64,000 bases of DNA, from positions 31,424,122-31,488,121 of the forward strand of contig NC_092794.1 in the NCBI RefSeq assembly GCF_918797505.1. Reading direction: 5' to 3'. Source of the DNA: Bemisia tabaci. Lineage: Eukaryota; Arthropoda; Insecta; Hemiptera; Aleyrodidae. Position numbers and translations under genes: made by a program. Below, piece by piece: positions 47,296 to 58,357 of this stretch. Below the pieces are notes generated by a model. The model saw only the letters and a program-made list of their open reading frames with translations. It did no database searches and had not been told where the DNA came from. Positions within the stretch are counted from its first letter, which is position 1; each line of letters starts with the position of its first letter.

Positions 47296-47666
47296 GTTTC
47301 GTCGATGTGCGTGCTCGATCTCGCAGCGTTGACATTTACATGGTCCATGCGTTTATTCGCCCGATTTTTCAGGGATCATCCTTCGTGGGCCCTACTATAC
47401 TGCCTTAAAATTATTCGAAACTTTAGATCAAATTGCTCATAAAATTCTCTGAAAAATCAGTAAAAAAATATAGTTGAATTTTCACGATAATCTATGGGTC
47501 ATCAAAGGAAATTTGGCATCGTCTGATGGTTCAATGGTTCATACGGCATTCGTCTGTAGCACGGCAAAATGGGCTATAACATAAGGTGCGAATTTTAGCA
47601 TTCCGAGAGGGGTGCGTTTTTCTCTTCATTCATTTTTCGGATGTGTTCAATTGTTCATATTGCTTT

Positions 47667-47914
47667 CAATGGATTGCATTTTGCAAGAGAGAACCACGAG
47701 CATTCCATGTTGCTAAGATTGTGCAACTATTTTCACCTTACAAATATAAACTGATCGCCTAAATAAGTTCTATCTTTACTCCCAATAAACTATAAATTCA
47801 AGCCAAAAATTACGCTTGTAAATTTAATTTCTTGCATGATTTCAGTGATTTGATATTGCACAATCCCAGCAATATTGGAATGCTCTTGATTCCTTTTTGC
47901 AAAATGCAATTCAA
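47667..47914. mobile_element. MITE with GGATTGCATTTTGC tips (copy 2)
   Basis: The ends AATGGATTGCATTTTGCAAG and the inverse (CTTTTTGCAAAATGCAATT) bound about 248 bp. The inner arms share GCATTCCATGTTGCTAAGAT with the inverse half. It is closely related to 22480-22708. Confidence 0.85.
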
Positions 47915-48667
47915 ATAAAATAGCTCAATAAATCTAAGAGGACTAAAGCTTTAGTTAAGAAAAAAAAAATATAAGCCAATTTCCTGCTCTCTATTATGCC
48001 GAAATTTTTCAAATAAGCCGAAAATTCGAAGAAAGTCTACTCTAAAGTACCCTGACAAAAGTAGAGGAAATATGGACATTACATGTACCGATCAGCCATG
48101 AGGAATAGATGTTTAGACGTGCAGAAGTCAAAAAGCGACAAGCCCACAGTTTACGCACGAATCATGACAGGCGAAAAATAGCCAGGGTAGAGGACGAAAG
48201 TAAAAGGGGAGAACGCATGAGCACAATGCCAACGTGAAAGGAAGGAGTGATCGGCTGTCGCGGTCCAGCGTGTGCGGACTAGCCGTGGAGGAAAGAATCC
48301 GGGGGTAAAGTCCAGTGCCTTTGCGGGCAAAAACTCAGCCGATCCAGATCAATTCGATCGGAAGCCCCGTGTGCGTCTTTCGAGGAGGGCAATCGAGATC
48401 GGGTTTTAATTCCCTCCTGTCTTACGAGGGGATGCCAATGCGGCCAGAAATTGTATCCCATCTCGGGAACTGAACAGTTTGCCCGCGCTACTGCCTCTCG
48501 TTCTTCGAACGAAAACAATAATCGCCCCATTCGCCTCTGAGTTCGGGATTCGGGATCCGAAATTCTTTTACCTGCTCTGGCCTCTTGATCGAGTATCGCG
48601 ATCGAAAAGCGACGCTTGGTCGTTCGCGAACTCGGAGGGCGATCAAATTAATTTCAATTCCCTCTCG
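47915..48667. other. No gene recognised; GC-rich repeat-like tail
   Basis: 48250-48667 is GC-rich and shares short motifs with the palindrome arm (GGGATGCCAATG, TATCCCATCT, CCCTCTCGACC), so it is a diverged relative of that repeat. Open frames here are not supported. Confidence 0.4.
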
Positions 48668-50215
48668 ACCCCGGGCCGGGTTCGATCCTCGACTTTTTAT
48701 TTTCCGCATGATCACGTAACATTTTATTTTTAATTCTTCATCCGAATTTCTAAATCAAGCAGTTCCGATCACTATCCCCCGCCCCCTCATTTTACGTACA
48801 TTTTCCCCCGATATTTATTCACATTGGCCACATATAATCGTATGAAACTTCATTGATATAAATTATATATATATAAAGTCGCTTTATAACGCACTCTGGC
48901 GTTCTACGACACCCAAACGCCACATATGCCTGTCTTCCCAGAGGTTATCGGGCAACTGACACCGCAACATCTCTTCGTCAACGCCCTGCCGCCAACCCTT
49001 TACGGGACGTCCCCGTCGCCTCTTCCCAGGTGGTACCCAATCCAAAACATGTTTGGGCAACCTCTCCTCCGACATTCTTTGCACATGTCCATACCAGCAT
49101 AACTGCCTGGACATGACGTCGTGCACGATATCTTTCTCAACCTTCATCACCTGGCGAATTCTCTCATTACGGACACGGTCCCGTCTCGAAATGCCGGCAG
49201 ATCGCCGCCAAAAATCCATTTCAGTTGCCCTCAACATTTCTTGCGTTCTTTTCGTCAAAAGCCACACTTCACTACCATAGAGCACGATACTTTTAACGAT
49301 GGCGTCATATATCCGGTGCTTGTTTGCCTTCGAGATGCTCTGGTCCCAGAGCACCCCGTTCAGCATCGCGATGGCTCTCCTGCCCTGGATGATCCTGTCC
49401 TTAATTGCTCTATCCATCCTTCCATCCTGATCGAGCCAAACACCGAGATACTTATACTCGTCACACTCTTCGATGCGCCGTCCATCCTCAAGCTCTATGC
49501 TTTGCCGTTGATGCGCTGCTCCCACGACCAGCTTCTCTGTCTTGGACACACTAACGTCCATGCCCCATTTCCGATATTCTTCGACCAACTTCCGCGTCAT
49601 GTAATCTGCATCTTCCTCATCTTGAGCTACAACGATCTGGTCATCGGCAAAGCATAGAGTATAAAGGGTCTGCCCATCAAGGAGTGGAACGCCCATTCCT
49701 GCAACCTTCTTTTTCCATTCCTCTAAAACGTGCTCTAGGTATACCTTAAATAGTGTTGGTGACAAACAACAGCCTTGTTTTAGCCCTTTTGAGACGAAAA
49801 AACCTCCGGACAACTCTCCACGACATTTAATTGATATTTAAAGACATTGATATAAATTAATAAATTAAAAAGCAAAAGAAAACCTTATTTGTTACTACAT
49901 TATCTTCAAATGTTTTCCTGGAAAAATATGTAATGTGTAAATAAATTGAAGAGCAACCCCAAACCCATGTGCATGCAAGGGTCACCAAGAAACACATTAT
50001 TTTAGCCCTTTGCTTTTTAATTCATTAATTTATATCAATGAAGTTTCATACGATTATATGTGGCCAATGTGAATAAATATCGGGGGAAAATGTACGTAAA
50101 ATGAGGGAGGGGGGGGGGATAGTGATCGGAACTGCTTGATTCATAAATGCGGATGAAGAATTAAAAATAAAATGTTACGTGATCATGCGGAAAATAAAAA
50201 GTCGAGGATCGAACC
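48668..50215. mobile_element. Inverted-repeat element enclosing a LINE RT domain
   Basis: The arms 48668-48870 and 50025-50215 are inverted copies. Both contain TCGATCCTCGACTTTTTATT or its inverse, GATCACGTAACATTTTATTT and CGATATTTATTCACATTGGC. The core is the RT C-terminal domain at 48884-49813 plus about 200 bp of AT-rich DNA. The outer edge of the right arm continues into the tRNA-like/GC-rich block shared with the giant palindrome. Confidence 0.75.
48884..49813 (-). CDS. LINE reverse transcriptase, C-terminal 309-codon open frame (partial)
   Basis: This is the longest intact LINE frame in the window. Near residue 8 is the SKGLKQGCCLSPTLF motif (QGxxLSP, substrate positioning). At about residues 50-60 is LCFADDQIVVAQ with the catalytic F-A-D-D. 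KTEKLVVG and YKYLGVWLDQDG follow, then a thumb region. The C-terminus has an R-x-R-R-D-R stretch and a conserved 'CWYGHVQRM...LPKHVLDW.PPGKRRRGRPVKGW' block typical of RTE/Jockey-like insect elements (the zinc-free C-terminal tail). The frame starts inside RT motif 4, so the fingers and endonuclease are missing; the internal methionine is not a true start. The upstream endonuclease part at 50517-51600 is in the same orientation and could be the other half of the same element, displaced by a 0.7 kb insertion. No stop interrupts this part, so it is relatively young. Confidence 0.85.
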   Translation of the reverse strand: MSGGFFVSKGLKQGCCLSPTLFKVYLEHVLEEWKKKVAGMGVPLLDGQTLYTLCFADDQIVVAQDEEDADYMTRKLVEEYRKWGMDVSVSKTEKLVVGAAHQRQSIELEDGRRIEECDEYKYLGVWLDQDGRMDRAIKDRIIQGRRAIAMLNGVLWDQSISKANKHRIYDAIVKSIVLYGSEVWLLTKRTQEMLRATEMDFWRRSAGISRRDRVRNERIRQVMKVEKDIVHDVMSRQLCWYGHVQRMSEERLPKHVLDWVPPGKRRRGRPVKGWRQGVDEEMLRCQLPDNLWEDRHMWRLGVVERQSAL

Positions 50216-50516
50216 CGGGACATCACTATCATGGAGCCAGTACGTGTGCAGTAGGGCTCCGGACTCTGCTGAAACCTTCAGGCCGATAAAGCGGTACTAG
50301 AGGCTGCTTCAGTGTTGCCACGCGCCGCACGACCAAATCACACGCCGAAAACGCAACTTTTGGGAATTTTTTACGCCCTTCCTATTGCGCATTCGGGAAA
50401 ACGGCTCAAATTGACCTCTAGAATTGGTCCATAGAGTCTGTAAAAAAAAATTCAGCCCAATCGGAGGCGGCAGGTCCGTAAGTTCCCCTTGTAAGGTGCT
50501 CCAAACTTTCGATGTT

Positions 50517-51600
50517 GTATCTTACCTCACGCTCTTGCATCCCCGGTCCCTGCTATTGATCAGGCACCTGCTTTAACAGGAAACGCTATATCTGCTCGGA
50601 GGAAATGATGGTCACTGCCGCAAGAGAGTCCCCTGCACACTCTAACTTGCTGCAATTTCAGCTTAGTAGCGCTTTACAATCACATGATCGATGATGGATT
50701 TCAATCCTCGCGCTGGCTGGACCCAGGTATACTTATGGATGTCTTTGTGTTGAAAAAAGCCATTCAAAATTCTCTTCTCACTTTGAGGACAAATTGAGAT
50801 GAGCCGATCACCGTTATCATTAACAGCATCCTCTCCAAACGGTCCGACAACTTTACAGTTGACTCGTCGTCCCGTTCTGCTGTTCAAATCACCCATAAGA
50901 ATGGCTTCCCTGCCAGCACCAACGTTCAGGATTTCATCATTCAGATCTTCAAAGATTGGTCCTTACACGCAACCTAACCTAACCTAACCGAACCGTACAC
51001 TCCGAGCAGCGTGATCTTATGTCCGTATAGGTTGAGGTTCATTGTGATAATTCGCTGGTTGACGGCCTCCCAAGTGCCCACAAACTTACGTAGGCTTTTC
51101 CGCAAGAGTATTGCTACTCCTTGCTGAGCACGCTGCTCTTTGGCCACGCCGCTGTAGAACAGATCATAGTCACCATAATTCTCTGACCCGTGCCCTTTCA
51201 TCTTGGTCTCAGTAAGAACAGCGACATCCACTTCAAGCTTCTGGATCTCCGATATCACTTCCGGTAGCTTATTCAAAATGCCTTGGACATTCCACGTCCC
51301 AAATATCAATGTCCGTTTTCTTAATATTTGTCAACGTGTCCGTTTGTTTCCAGTGGTACCGAGGCTTGTTATGTTGCGTCTTTTGACAGGAAAAAACATT
51401 TTACAAGTAACGGGGAGTCAGCCTGATGACTCAACCCCCAACCTGGAGAACCAGGGTTTGATTTCGGAGTTGCCTCTCCGAGACAGGTTGCTTCCACTTC
51501 AGCTCAGAGCCCTGCTGCCTACCCTTTTCACGGGTGGTTCATACGTCCAGAGGCCGGTGACTATCTCCACTACCCCCGTTAAGGCAAGGGCTAACAGCTG
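50517..51600 (-). pseudogene. LINE 5' region and APE endonuclease with a TTAGG insertion (copy 2)
   Basis: Minus-strand order: 51600-51320 is the untranslated leader. 51309-50974 reads MIFGTWNVQGILNKLPEVI, then DVAVLTETKMKG with the catalytic glutamate, to ITLLGVYG. A run of CCTAA units (50970-50990 on the plus strand) breaks the frame. 50896-50663 continues with MGDLNSRTGRR and SIIDHVIVKRY. An RTE-like element is likely. The RT N-terminal part is missing: at 50517 the LINE stops and the GC-rich block shared with the giant palindrome begins. The C-terminal RT frame at 48884-49813 follows downstream. Confidence 0.85.
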
Positions 51601-51671
51601 GGGTCCGTAGGATTACTAACCCTGTGACAACAGTCCCCCAAACGGAAATGATGTGCCTCATTTGATGTGCC

Positions 51672-52390
51672 CATTTTGATGTGCCTCACTTTATTTGGAC
51701 CGCGTTTAACAGAAAGGAACCAAGCCACAACAGCTATTGCCAATTTTAACTGGGCAATTTAATTTTTTACGAGAAAATACGTTTGTACGCATCCCTTTGA
51801 AAATGTTAAGGAATTTGCTTCGTACTATAGGAAAATTTCACTGAAATTTGCACGAAAATCCGCAAAACTGTTTTTATGTAAAATATTTAACCAGCCGATT
51901 TTTGGCAATAGCTGATGTGGCTTGGTACCTTTCTGTTTTTAATGCGGTCCATTTAAAGGTCGTTTTACTTATTAAAGGAACAAAAAGTCCAATAGGGGTT
52001 TCCGCGGACCGACGTCGCGTCGCGTCGCGTTTTGGCGTCAGGTAAGTAAGGTGTGTAAGCAAATATGTTTCAGAGGCTACCTATTCATGCCTTTAAAATG
52101 CACTATACGGCAAAACGGACGAAATTTCCGTCCGAAGATCCGTAACTTTCGATTTCAATCTTGGAATGACACTTTAAAAATGCATAATTCAAACTTTGCA
52201 CTTAGGCCCTTTTTGCCCCGTGAGAGGTGGGTTACCTAAAGTTAAAATTTTGGAATTTTTCAAAAAGTATGTTTATTTATACACCAAAGAGAAACTTTTT
52301 AGAGGTAGCGCTTTTCGGATTTCGAAAAACACAAAAATGAGCAGCCACACCCTAGGCTGCGCCCCCTGGACCCCCGATCACAAGTGACGT
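51672..52390. repeat. Dispersed repeat, copy 2 (inverse of 30845-31219)
   Basis: The conserved blocks include AGTCCAATAGGGG, GACCGACGTCGCG, TTGCACTTAGGCCC and AGGTAGCGCTTTTCGG. 52390-52436 is unassigned. Confidence 0.75.
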
Positions 52391-52436
52391 TCGGCTCGCT
52401 CCGTGAGCCATTTTTCTGAGTGATTGGACATTTGGA

Positions 52437-52506
52437 CGTATTTATGCTAAAAGGAACTATGTGCGTAGGTTTTGCGTGGAACATAGCTCCTTTTAGCATA
52501 AATACG
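52437..52506. mobile_element. 70-bp hairpin micro-element
   Basis: CGTATTTATGCTAAAAGGAA pairs with its inverse over 26 bp with one mismatch, around an 18-base loop. It is a very short palindromic element. Confidence 0.85.
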
Positions 52507-52685
52507 ATCATTTGATCACTATGATGTATACATTATGGAGACTCAGGAGACAAAAATGATTTCGTCACAGAGCCTTTGTTGCCGGAGCGTGCCATCATTT
52601 GCACATGAATAGTGGAGCTGAAGTAATGATGGGAATCGATCATTTCTTCAAAAACGCATTTGACTGGGACGTCAGTCCCATATCG

Positions 52686-52907
52686 TGTTATGTTCGATGA
52701 GATGAAAATGAATCAACGCACTTTACGGAATTATAGTTTTATTCATCGTTAATCACGAACAAGCCATTCGGGCAGCAGCTGATAACAGATAACAGATAAC
52801 CTCTCTTGGATCACCTTCACCTTGCGCATGCGCACTTTCCTCTCAGGTGTGGCATTACAGTCATTGCCAACCTGGCTGCACTAATACTATATTTCACTAT
52901 TACAACA
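52686..52907 (-). repeat. 3' LTR of Ty3/gypsy element, with polypurine tract
   Basis: On the minus strand the LTR runs TGTTGTAATAG ... GAACATAACA, a short TG...CA repeat of 222 bp with TGTT/AACA inverted tips. Just upstream in the element sense (52908-52934) is an A-run ending in GGGAAT, a polypurine tract for plus-strand priming. An AATAAA signal lies at about 52740. The five bases beyond the end are TATCG on the plus strand (52681-52685); the matching duplication would be past the right edge of the window. Confidence 0.8.
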
Positions 52908-52970
52908 ATTCCCTTTTTTTTTTTTTTTTTTTTTAACACAGTTTATACATACAATTTGTCTTTAATTTCT

Positions 52971-55007
52971 TTACTTAGTTACATAATCCTTAAGATAATT
53001 TGGAGGTTTTCTAATTCTTTGCTCTTCTGTAATTATTCTGCCTCGCATTAAACCTCTACCTCGCGATTTTACATGATCCTTATTGGAATTTTGGAAATTT
53101 ACATTTGAATTTTGAGCAACTGGACTTTGATAATCTGAACTAATGCTTTCTTGTTGATCATTATTAGAATTTCGATCAATTTGAGAAGTACTTGGACTTT
53201 CAAATAAAAATTGGATATCTTCTTCTAACTCATTTTCTGAAGCGTTTGATTTCTGTACTTCTGCTGTTTTTTCCACTACAATGCAGCTATCCTTATTGTC
53301 CTCTGTTTGAGGTTTTTTCAAGATCTTATTACCTCTATTTAGATTATCTTCATCCTGACAGTCTTTTCTAGGTTTGATAAATAATCGATTTCTCCTGTAT
53401 TGCTTTCCATTTTTACTTTCTATTACATAAGATCGGGGTTGTTGACATTTTTTAACAATTTTGCCAGGTTCCCAATCACCTTTCCATAATTTTTTAAAGA
53501 ATACCTGGTCTTCTGCTTGGAATTCTGATAATTCTCCATGACCCTTGTGCTATTTTTTCATTTGCTCCACCTGTTCAGTTTTCAAGTTATGAAATGTCTC
53601 ATATGGGACTGCTTGTGGTTTTAGCATAGACTTATCAACATACATTTTTGTTCTTAGATTACGCGACATTAACAGTTTCGCAGGGGAAGGCATTTTGCCT
53701 TTAGCTGAATTTCTAAAATTTAACAAAGCTATGTAAGGATCTTGCTTTGATTCTACACATTTCTTTAACATTTTCTTCAGTGTTTGAATTGTTCTTTCAA
53801 CTAAACCATTGGATTGAGCATATTGAGGGCTAGAAGTTTCAGATTTTATTGACCATAGATTACAAAATTTGATAAATTCCTTAGAATTAAATGGAGGTCC
53901 ATTATCAGAAAAAATAATTTCAGGAATTCCATTCCTAGCAAATATGGATTTTACCTGTGTTATGAGGCTACTGGCCTTGGTACTACTGATTTTTGTTATT
54001 TCTGGATATTGAGAATAGTAATCCACTATCACTATGTTCAGATCTTTGTTGAATTCCATATAATCCATGCCTACTTTTTGGTAAGGATAATCTGCAATTT
54101 CGTGGGGAAGCAGGCTTTCTCGTCTATTGTTATTCTGAAACATATTACAGACATTACAATTTTGTACTTTCTCTGTAATTTCTTTTGACATGTTGGGCCA
54201 GAAAATTAGACCTCGGGCTTGACTCAGTGATCGCTGTATACCAAAGTGACCTTCATGCACAATTTCTAGCATTTGTTCTCTCAATTCACACGGAATTACA
54301 ACTGCTGAGTTTTTATAAAGAATACCATTATGGTATGACAGTTCATCTCTACAGTGAAAATAGTGCTTTAGCTCACCTTCCACTTTAACTGGCCACTCTG
54401 ATCTACAGAAATCAATTACTTGCAATAAAATTGAGTCATTATTATACATTGATCTTATTTCATCTAGTTTTTTCTTTAATATAGCTAGATTTTTTGTTAT
54501 TACACTTATGTGTAAATTAGTTTCACGCTCAATTTGTTCCATTATTTCAGCTCTATTAATTGGAGTTCTTGAAAGGGTGTCTGATATATACATTTGTTTT
54601 CCAGGTACATGTTTTACTTGTATGTTATATCGTAACAATTTTAGTCGAATTCTTTGAAGAGTTATGGGACATTTACTAATTTCTCTTTTAAACAATGTAA
54701 TTAATGGCTTATGGTCTGTTTCTACAGTAACTTTCGACATAAACAAATAGTCATGAAACTTAGTACAGCCAAATAAAATACCTAAGCATTCTTTTTCAAT
54801 TTGTCCTGCTTTACTCTGAGTTTGTGTTAATGTTGAAGATGCATATGCGATTGGACTGTTATTTTGCATTATTACTGCCCCTACAGCGTCTTTTGAGGCA
54901 TTAACATTGAGCGTTATTGGTAAATTTACATCGTAGTACGCTAGCACCGGAGCTTTAGTTATTAAATCTTTAACATGATCAAATTCTTCCTGATGTATTT
55001 TTCCCAC
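52971..55007 (-). pseudogene. Gypsy pol: RNase H, integrase and C-terminal tail
   Basis: Residues 1-150 of the 485-codon open part (55007-53550) are RNase H: the first carboxylate block reads LNVNASKDAVGAV with Asn where the family has Asp; the later E (EKECLGIL) and D (VETDHKPL, YISDTLSR) are present. The integrase follows: an H-H-C-C zinc-binding segment (HEGHFG ... CNVCNMF), then the catalytic core with D in VGMDYMEF, D in IIFSDNGPPFN and E in QSNGLVERTIQ (DDE intact). The reading frame ends at a single TAG (53550-53552) but continues in the same frame through a GPY/F-like segment (QVFFKKLWKGDWEPGKIV) to a tail ending YLKDYVTK at 52971. Two small indels (about 55112 and 55000) separate it from the RT. 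Confidence 0.88.
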
Positions 55008-55067
55008 TTAAAATTAACTGTTTTCTTGAGCAATTTACGCAAATTTGGGATTTCTAATTGAAGATTT

Positions 55068-55857
55068 TTAACAAAACTGGCAATATAATTTATCATCCCT
55101 AAAAACCGTTGCAGCTTTTAGTGTTCTTGGAGGTTTTAAGTTTTGGATTGCTTCAATTCTTTTGGGATCGACTTTAACGCCATCTTTTGACCAAACATGA
55201 CCTAAAAAATCTAAACTGGGTTTTGCAAATTTACATTTTTTCAGATTAAATTTCAGACCTAGCTCCTCTGCTCTCTTGAGTACTTTTTTGAGGGTCTCAT
55301 CATGTGTTTTCTTGTCTCCATAAATCAAAAAATCATCAATATAGATTATCAGATTAGGAATGTCTCCAAATAATTCATACATTTTGCTTTTAAACATTTC
55401 ACTCGCACAAGTAAGACCAAAGGCAAGTCTCAAAAATTTGAATCTCCCAAATGGAGTGGCAAAGGTTGTTAATTTAGAGCTTTCTTCGTCTAACTCTAGG
55501 GCCCAAAAGGCTGATTTGGCATCCAATGTTGTAAATACAGTTGAATTTTTTAATTTTGCTTTAACATCATCTAATGTTGGAATGTAATGTTTTGGCGTTA
55601 TAATTTCTTTATTTAAGGCATGAGGATCTAGACAGATTCTTACTTCTCCATTCGGTTTTGACACCGTTACAATTGGATTGACCCACTCAGTAGGTTCAGT
55701 TACTCTTCCAATTACTCCTAATTGCCTCATTCTTTTCAGTTCTGTCCAAACTCTCCTACGCAATCTATAAGGAATTTTTTTCGGTGGCTCAGCTGTCGGT
55801 TTCGGACTATCATTTATTTTTATTTTACACTTGCAATTTTTAATGCGACCTATTCCT
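55068..55857 (-). pseudogene. Gypsy pol: reverse transcriptase domain
   Basis: The domain shows the canonical blocks in order: WVNPIVTVSKPNGEVRICLD, FTTLDAKSAFWALELDE (first catalytic Asp), TPFGRFKFLRLAFGL, then the YIDDFLIYG active site with both aspartates, KCKFAKPSLDFLGHVWSKDG and PPRTLK. It is open for about 260 codons, then a 2-base deletion-like frameshift near 55112 interrupts it just before the connection to RNase H. The first residues follow directly on the 2-bp target duplication of the 2.5-kb insertion at 55860-58355. RT copies the element RNA into DNA in the cytoplasmic particle. Confidence 0.92.
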
Positions 55858-56337
55858 TTCACTGAAAAAAACGTTTCCTAAATTCAAGGCGACGCCGTGT
55901 TGACCTAAGAAAATTGGATACTTGAAGAAAGTGGACAAGAAACGAAGTCTTGAATGAAGAAGACGGTATTGCCTTGGTCGAAGAAAACGCGATTTCTTGA
56001 ACCAAAACTCCTGTTACATTGAAGCACGAAAACGTTTCCTTCAAATTAGGAAACAGCGCCGCGCGAAGAGTTTCCTAAAAGTAAGTACGCGTTGTGTTGT
56101 TTTCAGGAAACGCTTCCTCGAAAAAAAGGAAACAGTACCTGCAAGCGTTTCCTTAAAATTAGGAAACGGCCGTTCCCGCCGCGTCGCTGCCTTGAGGAAT
56201 CGCTCCCCCCCGCCTAGTGTCCATATCCGTCGAAGCGCATACCTCTATTGTTGGTACTGCCGGGGATGAATTCCTTTACGTAGTTGACGCGCTTCGCGCT
56301 CCCTCTGGTATCCTGATGAAGAACTCCGTTTCGCCCT

Positions 56338-56420
56338 GGCTGAGATTTGATCCTGTAACCTTCGACATTGTCCCGGAAAGAGAGAAATTCCGACACCGTA
56401 GTCCACTCGGCCATCCTACC
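56338..56420 (-). tRNA. tRNA-Leu/Ser-like sequence (type II A and B boxes), probable SINE head
   Basis: On the minus strand the A box TGGCCGAGTGG (plus 56403-56413) matches type II tRNAs exactly. A B-box-like AGGATCAAATCT follows at about 50 bases (plus 56343-56354). Stems are poor and no T-run terminator follows. It is likely a tRNA-derived SINE promoter inside the 2.5-kb element. Confidence 0.45.
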
Positions 56421-57879
56421 CTCGCGAGCGGTGAGGAGTTATTTTGCTATGTTAAACCCATTCGCATCTATCTCTTTGGCTAAACAGATGCCCACCTGCT
56501 ACCGTTCAATAGAACTTGGGTTTGTCTAGCAAATACTACCTCAATTATCATTTAAATATATTAAATATCCACATATTTCCCTTTTCTCTCTGTTTATCAG
56601 CCGGTTCTCAGATATTATTTAAAGACCGTGGGCCATCGTCGCCATGACTTAACCAACGTATTCCTCTTTCTTCTTCATTCGGAGATAGTATGATCACGGT
56701 GTAAATTATTTTTTTATTTAAGTCTGGTTAAAGGACAGATTTTCATACGTGTCTCTCGAAGGTAAATTATCACTCATTCGATTATCCAATCTGACGCCCA
56801 TATCATTAAGGTTAATGCGTAATCAAGGAGGCTCATGTGAGAACAGCTTCTCATACTGAAAGTAAATATGATTTAAAATTCTAATAAAGTATAGACAAAA
56901 TAATCTAAGATTATTTAATGTTGGCTATAAAATTGGCACATAAAAGATAAATGATCTTTATGGAGTTTTCAAAATGTACTCGGAATAGCGGTAAAGATGT
57001 GGTGATGATAAAGGCATGTATAGGTAATACTTTAATGAGTACATATCGGGCCGAGTCAAGCTTTCTGGGATTTGAAGACACTTAAAAATGTTCGAAGCTA
57101 CGACCAGATTCAAAGAGTGTACTTGCAGTAAAATGTTGAAAAGCTTCACATTATTTATTTATACCTACATTAACGGACGCACGCTTTTCTATAGAAAAAT
57201 TTAAAGAAATTTTGGTCGAATTAGAAAATTCACCGAAAAATATTAAAGGAACTTTGGCTCTGATCCGTGCGTTTCTAAAAAGCATTCTGACATTTTGGAC
57301 TGAAAACAATATTTTTGATAAGGCACAAAAATTGCGTTTTATCAAAACCTCCACCTTTCCGACGCGTAAATCCTTTACGAACAAGAGATTAATTGATTAA
57401 ATTTAAACATACTGAATTTGTTTGGAGTGGAGTGGATCTTACGAATAACGCCATCCAAGCGGTTCGGTCGGATTTCTGTAAAGGACCGTTCAAATAATAT
57501 GTAACGCTCTAAGGGAGAGAAAGGGTCAAGGAGAGAGTTACGCCGTTTTGTTTTTACGTGTGAAAGAATAGGGACCTACGTCGCAAAAGTGTGACGAGGG
57601 AAGAAGTCAGTAGTGGTCCAAAAATTGGAAATTTAGCGTTACGTTTTTTATGAGCGTGATGTCACTCATGGGCGTAAGGGTGCATCGAAATTTTCACGTA
57701 GGTAAGCCGTAGAGAGCATGGCGGTATACGGACGGAAGGGCTCATCATCTCAAAGTGTAGATGCGCCCTTCCGCCAAAGGAGCGACGGTATATTTGGAAG
57801 GCCCCTCTTGAGCAACTCGCCGAATACATGGTGGTGTACGGCACGTTGCATCCACCTCCTCAGTAGGCGTTTGGTCATT
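56421..57879. other. Interior of the 2.5-kb element; no gene seen
   Basis: The open frames of 60-88 codons here have no recognisable motif and do not share a coding bias. 57715-57860 is GC-richer. No transposase blocks were found. Confidence 0.4.
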
Positions 57880-58357
57880 TTTTTGTTTCCTAATTTTAAG
57901 GAAATGGGTTTCTTCGATCAACATCACATATATCCTTACATTGAGGAAACAGAAAATGCTATGCCCGTTTCCTAATTTTAAGGAAACTGATCTCTTCAAA
58001 CGACACTCCATGGATTCTTCAATTCAGGAAACGGCTTTGCTTCTCTCCGTTTCCTAATTCTAAGGAAACAGGGTTCTTCGATCAATACCACACGGATCCT
58101 TAAATTTAGGAAACAGGAGCGATTCCTTCGTTTCCTAATTTTAAGGAAACAGTTTTCCCGTTTCAAGTATCCGTTTGTCTGTTTCAAGAAAACGTATACG
58201 TGGTTCAAGAAAGCATGGTTTTCTTAACTCAACACAATTTTGTTACCTTGGATCGAGATAACTGTTGGCTTGTTCCAAGCTAACACCGTGTTGGAATTAG
58301 GAAACTTTTTAAGGATACATGTTTCCTTAAATTTAGGACAAGTTTTTTTTCAGTGTT

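Larger units (their letters stand above)
55860..58355. mobile_element. 2.50-kb DNA element, CACTG tips, TT/AA TSD, AGGAAAC subterminal array
   Basis: The tips CACTGAAAAAAACGTTTCCT (55860) and the inverse ending CAGTG (58355) lie between two TT dinucleotides (55858-55859 and 58356-58357; AA on the coding strand). Omitting the element and one dinucleotide puts the retrotransposon's pol back in frame, so the boundaries are exact. Both ends carry many copies of GTTTCCT and AGGAAAC, often as near-palindromes around AATTTTAAGG (55865-56165; 57880-58340). The interior has no recognisable transposase gene. A tRNA-like sequence lies at 56338-56420. Confidence 0.92.

Noticed and set aside
48479..49657. 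Plus-strand frames of 75-178 codons opposite the LINE RT
   Set aside because: They are antisense shadows of the real minus-strand RT frame at 48884-49813.
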